From Ampullaceana balthica (lineage: Eukaryota; Mollusca; Gastropoda; Lymnaeidae): a stretch of 64,000 nucleotides of DNA. This document shows positions 60,881 to 64,000 of this stretch, piece by piece (position 1 is the stretch's first letter; every line of letters starts with the position of its first letter). The stretch covers positions 1 through 64,000 of the forward strand of contig CALYLW010000692.1 in NCBI GenBank assembly GCA_944989445.1, written 5' to 3'. The position numbers were made by a program, and so were the translations under genes. The notes beneath the pieces are model-generated. The model was not told the origin of the DNA and searched no databases. It saw only the letters and a list, made by a program, of their open reading frames with translations.

Positions 60881-61790
60881 ACTAGATTGTATTGGGGCAC
60901 CGTGGTACCTACGGCGCCCACTTTTTTAGGGCGCCTTCGGCGCCCACTCTTTTTAAAAGCCCAAGTAACTTGTCCTTGTTTGATAAATACGAAGTATTAA
61001 ACTTCCTGATATGTACACAAAGTATTTTATAATTAACAATCCTCAAATCCTATTTTAACATCGTTCCCTTTTCCAAAATAAAAATATAAATATAAGCTAA
61101 AACAATGACGTCATGTAATATTTTATTTACAGCGCGTCTTTAACTTATTTTATTTTGCACACCCTTTGATGCACAGCTTATAACTAATATAAAAGTCCAG
61201 GTCACTGTCTGGCTGGCTGGAAGGATGTGGAACTCTGAGGAACGATGTACAACAGTCTATAGAAGTTGAAAAATCGTGTGTTGATTAGCACTGTAAAAAT
61301 ATTTAATATGACGTCATTGTTTGATCGTATATTTTAAAATACAAGGTGTGCATCGGTGCGCATGATGATTATAAATTAAAGATGTAAAATACTTTGTGTA
61401 CATTCCAGGAAGTTTAATATTTCGTATTTATCAAACAAGGATAAGTTACTTGGGCTTTTGACAAAAAACAAAGTGGGCGCCGTAGGCGCCCTACAACCCC
61501 TATTATTAAATACTTTGCGTACATTTCAGAAAGTTTAATATTTCGTATTTAACAAAAAAGGACAAGTTAGTTGGGCTTTTGAAAAAGGTTGGCACCATAG
61601 GCGCCCTAAAAAAGTGGGCGCCGCAGGCGCCACGCCGCCCTGGCACAATCTAGTATTAAATATAGGCTCAAACAATGACGTCATATACTTTTTTTACAGT
61701 GCTAATCAACACACGATTTTTTAACTGCTATAGACTTTTATACATCATTCCTCAGCGTTCCACATCGAACGCGTGAGTGGGTGACTTGGA
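60881..61790. mobile_element. Complex foldback element with nested inverted repeats
   Basis: Outer ends ACTAGATTGT (60881) and ACAATCTAGT (ending 61655) bound arms rich in GGCGCCCACTTTTTTAGGG. The left arm (about 60881-61045) pairs with two right-hand arms, 61380-61495 and 61500-61655, so one arm has been duplicated. A second inverted pair, 61222-61327 and 61668-61775, includes AACAATGACGTCAT and TTAGCACTGTAAAAA. There is no transposase. This is a foldback or long-TIR element, perhaps two overlapping insertions. Confidence 0.75.
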
Positions 61791-63476
61791 CTATTATATT
61801 ATTTATGTCCATCTACAATTTTACATGTTTACCGCTATCCACCTCCCCATTTAATGTTTCTAATCGTAATGAGCCAAATAGTAGTATTTCTAACTAGGCA
61901 ATACAACACAATAGCAATGTAATACTACGCTCAAATAGACATAGGGATAAAAACACTTTTCTTGTTCAATATTCAGGAACGAACACATAAAAATCCTCCT
62001 TCTTCCCGTCTGGCTTTAGGGCATTTGGTTTGCATGAACAAACGAAGAAAACCAATTAACATGCTATGAACATTTTAAAGAATTTATATTTAAAAAATTC
62101 AAGACCATACAGAAATCATGGATTAAGAGTATGAGGGAATAATCTTCATAATAGAAAGAATATAAATAATTATTTCTCTTCGATGAGGTAAAAAAAATAA
62201 TTAACAAAATAACCCATGACCTCGCGTTATTTTTATTAACACTTCATCAAAGCAGCATCTTTCGACACAAAATGACGATGGTCATGAAGATCTTTAATTT
62301 GTACCAGCTTTTCATATTCAGCTTTTCATATTCACCTTTTCATATTCAGCTTTTCATACTCAGCAGTTCATTAAGTGAATGGATCGTCTGTGTCCTAGAG
62401 TGGGCGGGGCTTTGGAGGCTTTTGCCCCGGGTGCAAAAGTTCTTGTAGTGGAGGGAAGTAAAGTTGTGAACTGTCGTGATGATCTGGAGGAAGGGGGCGC
62501 TATCCTTACGCAAACCAAAAGTTAGGGGAGAAGCATGCGCACCTCACCCCTGGCGCTGGCAGCCAACGCTACGCCACTGGATCAAGGGAGTGTGTGTGGT
62601 GGGGGTGACGGACAATGAAAAATTATATGAATATAGTAAGATATTTATTATAATTGTGCTAAAACCCCGAACTTATAAAGATAAGTCTATCCCACATATT
62701 ATCGTTCTTTAAGGTTAATTAATACCTGCCAAGATGACTTATCTTTTAATGTGACTTTACCATTTTTGCAAGAGGTTCTTTTTTTAAAATTGCAGCAAAA
62801 GAGAATTCCTCTCTTGAACACACACGCTCGCTTTTCTAAACCATCTGCCAATCAGAAAAACAAACATCATCACAAACAAGGGGATTACAAACGTATCAGT
62901 TCTAACGATGTGGGCCACTGTCCTCCAGCAGCGGGCCTCGGTGTTCTTCCTGCTCACCATAACGGCCGAAAGAAAACTACTTCCGGTACGTCGTCCGCGC
63001 CGCGTGCTGATCACGTGGTCCCATGCGGTGTGCGCAGTAACCTTATAACTAACTTTGGTACAGGAGAGTACTTGATGATTTCATTACTACTTCCTAAAAG
63101 GTCTTAAAAGGCAGCGTTTGGTCACAGAACCAGGTTTTAGTTCTCCAACGCTTCTAAAAATTTGCGTTTTTTTTCCAGGATTTCTTTTCTTTTTTTAAAA
63201 AAAACCCACTGAAGTGGCCAATGTGTCTTTCAATACGCTGCAGAAATTAATCCCTGCATGACGTCATTAATCAATCTAGAAGTTAAAGCTTGTAAGCGTG
63301 TTTTCCGCGCGACTGAACCGACTCACACAAGAGGCGAAAACCCCGACTACTAGGAGCCATGTGCCTATTCTACCAACACAGAAAAGTCTTGCACTTAGAG
63401 GTTCAGATCTTGGCATACCTCAAACTCAATTCTCAGAAAATACTTTTTTTAAAGATATATTTAGACAAATATTGCG
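61791..63476. other. Unassigned intron sequence, short repeat and a possible MITE end
   Basis: A 14-bp unit (CTTTTCATATTCAG) is repeated four times at 62308-62363. CGCTACGCCACTG at 62567-62579 resembles the right end of a hAT-like MITE, but the left end is not clear. No gene was seen. Confidence 0.45.
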
Positions 63477-63640
63477 ATAGGGCAATACAAACATTGGGAT
63501 AGGGCAAGACAAATATTGGGATAGGGCAAGACAAATATTGGGATAGGGCAAGACAAATATTGGGATAGGGCAAGACAAATATTGGGATAGGGCAAGACAA
63601 ATATTGGGATAGGGCAAGACAAATATTGGGATAGGACAAA
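63477..63640. repeat. Minisatellite, 22-bp unit, about 7.5 copies
   Basis: The unit is GGGATAGGGCAAGACAAATA plus TT, nearly invariant except at the edges. Open minus-strand frames here are artefacts. Confidence 0.92.
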
Positions 63641-64000
63641 CCCTCTGTGTCAGCGGCCAGCTGGACACCCCACTTTTTATTTTATACGTTCAGTAAATTG
63701 ATGTGATGACGATTAATGAAAAGTAAATTGGAAGGGTAACAATTGAAAATTGCAGATTTCTGAATTCTTCGCAGCTAAATGCTTACGAATTTGACTGCTA
63801 ACTTTATAATTTTATTGATAAATATTTTAGACAAAAAATTCACAGGTTTATTTTTCGTACTTCTTCTTTGGGATGATTGTTTGTTTTGTTTGTTTGTTTG
63901 TTTTTTTGTTGTTTTTTTTTGTTGTTTTTTCTGACTCCATATCAGTAATTTTTATTTTACAGAATGCTCATATTTCAAGGAAAAGTCTTTTCTATTGACA
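63641..64000. other. Unassigned AT-rich sequence at the window end
   Basis: T-rich low complexity at 63880-63930. No feature supported. Confidence 0.4.

Noticed and set aside
62397..62579. hAT MITE between a GGGCGGGGC segment and CGCTACGCCACTG
   Set aside because: The right end looks plausible, but the left end does not pair and no 8-bp duplication was found.

Overview
This window looks like a stretch of a large, repeat-rich invertebrate animal genome. A mollusc, perhaps a gastropod, would fit the mix of spliced TRPC exons, a decayed RTE/CR1-like retroelement, many hAT transposons and very long minisatellites, but the species cannot be fixed from sequence alone. Nothing is prokaryotic: there are no operons, ribosome binding sites or CRISPR arrays. 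Almost every open frame in the window is a by-product of tandem repeats.

The only confident host gene is a plus-strand TRPC-type (transient receptor potential, canonical) cation channel. Two N-terminal coding exons are visible, 9067-9249 and 48295-48555. Both are GC-rich in third codon positions against AT-rich surroundings, and both have good splice sites. They join in phase 0 across an intron of about 39 kb. A third possible exon (21443-21553, 111 nt, open, strong splice sites) lies inside that intron and could be an in-phase cassette. The membrane and pore exons lie beyond the right edge.

Layout. 0.8-2.0 kb: degenerate 3' end of a non-LTR retroelement. 3.0-6.5 kb: eroded satellites. 7.4-8.3 kb: a tract of almost only G and T with a 69-G run. 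9.07-9.25 kb: TRPC exon. 10.5-27.6 kb: intron with many minisatellites (units of 29, 39, 56, 43, 33, 45 and 30 bp) and small DNA transposons. 28.1-35.1 kb: a dense run of hAT-type elements, nested and back to back, several with perfect 8-bp target-site duplications, including a 2.67-kb element with a broken BED/hAT transposase. 35.3-39.1 kb: 56-bp and 30-bp minisatellites. 39.22-47.54 kb: an almost perfect array of about 198 copies of a 42-bp unit. 48.3-48.55 kb: TRPC ankyrin exon, whose 5' splice site is the first copy of a 19-bp minisatellite. 49.2-64 kb: next intron, with further MITEs, a tRNA-like SINE, a complex foldback element (60.9-61.8 kb) and more minisatellites.

The points most worth a second look are the 42-bp mega-array in the TRPC intron, the splice-donor-seeded 19-bp array, the candidate cassette exon, the hAT cluster, and the 17 copies of the palindrome TGACGTCA, most of them carried by dispersed repeats.
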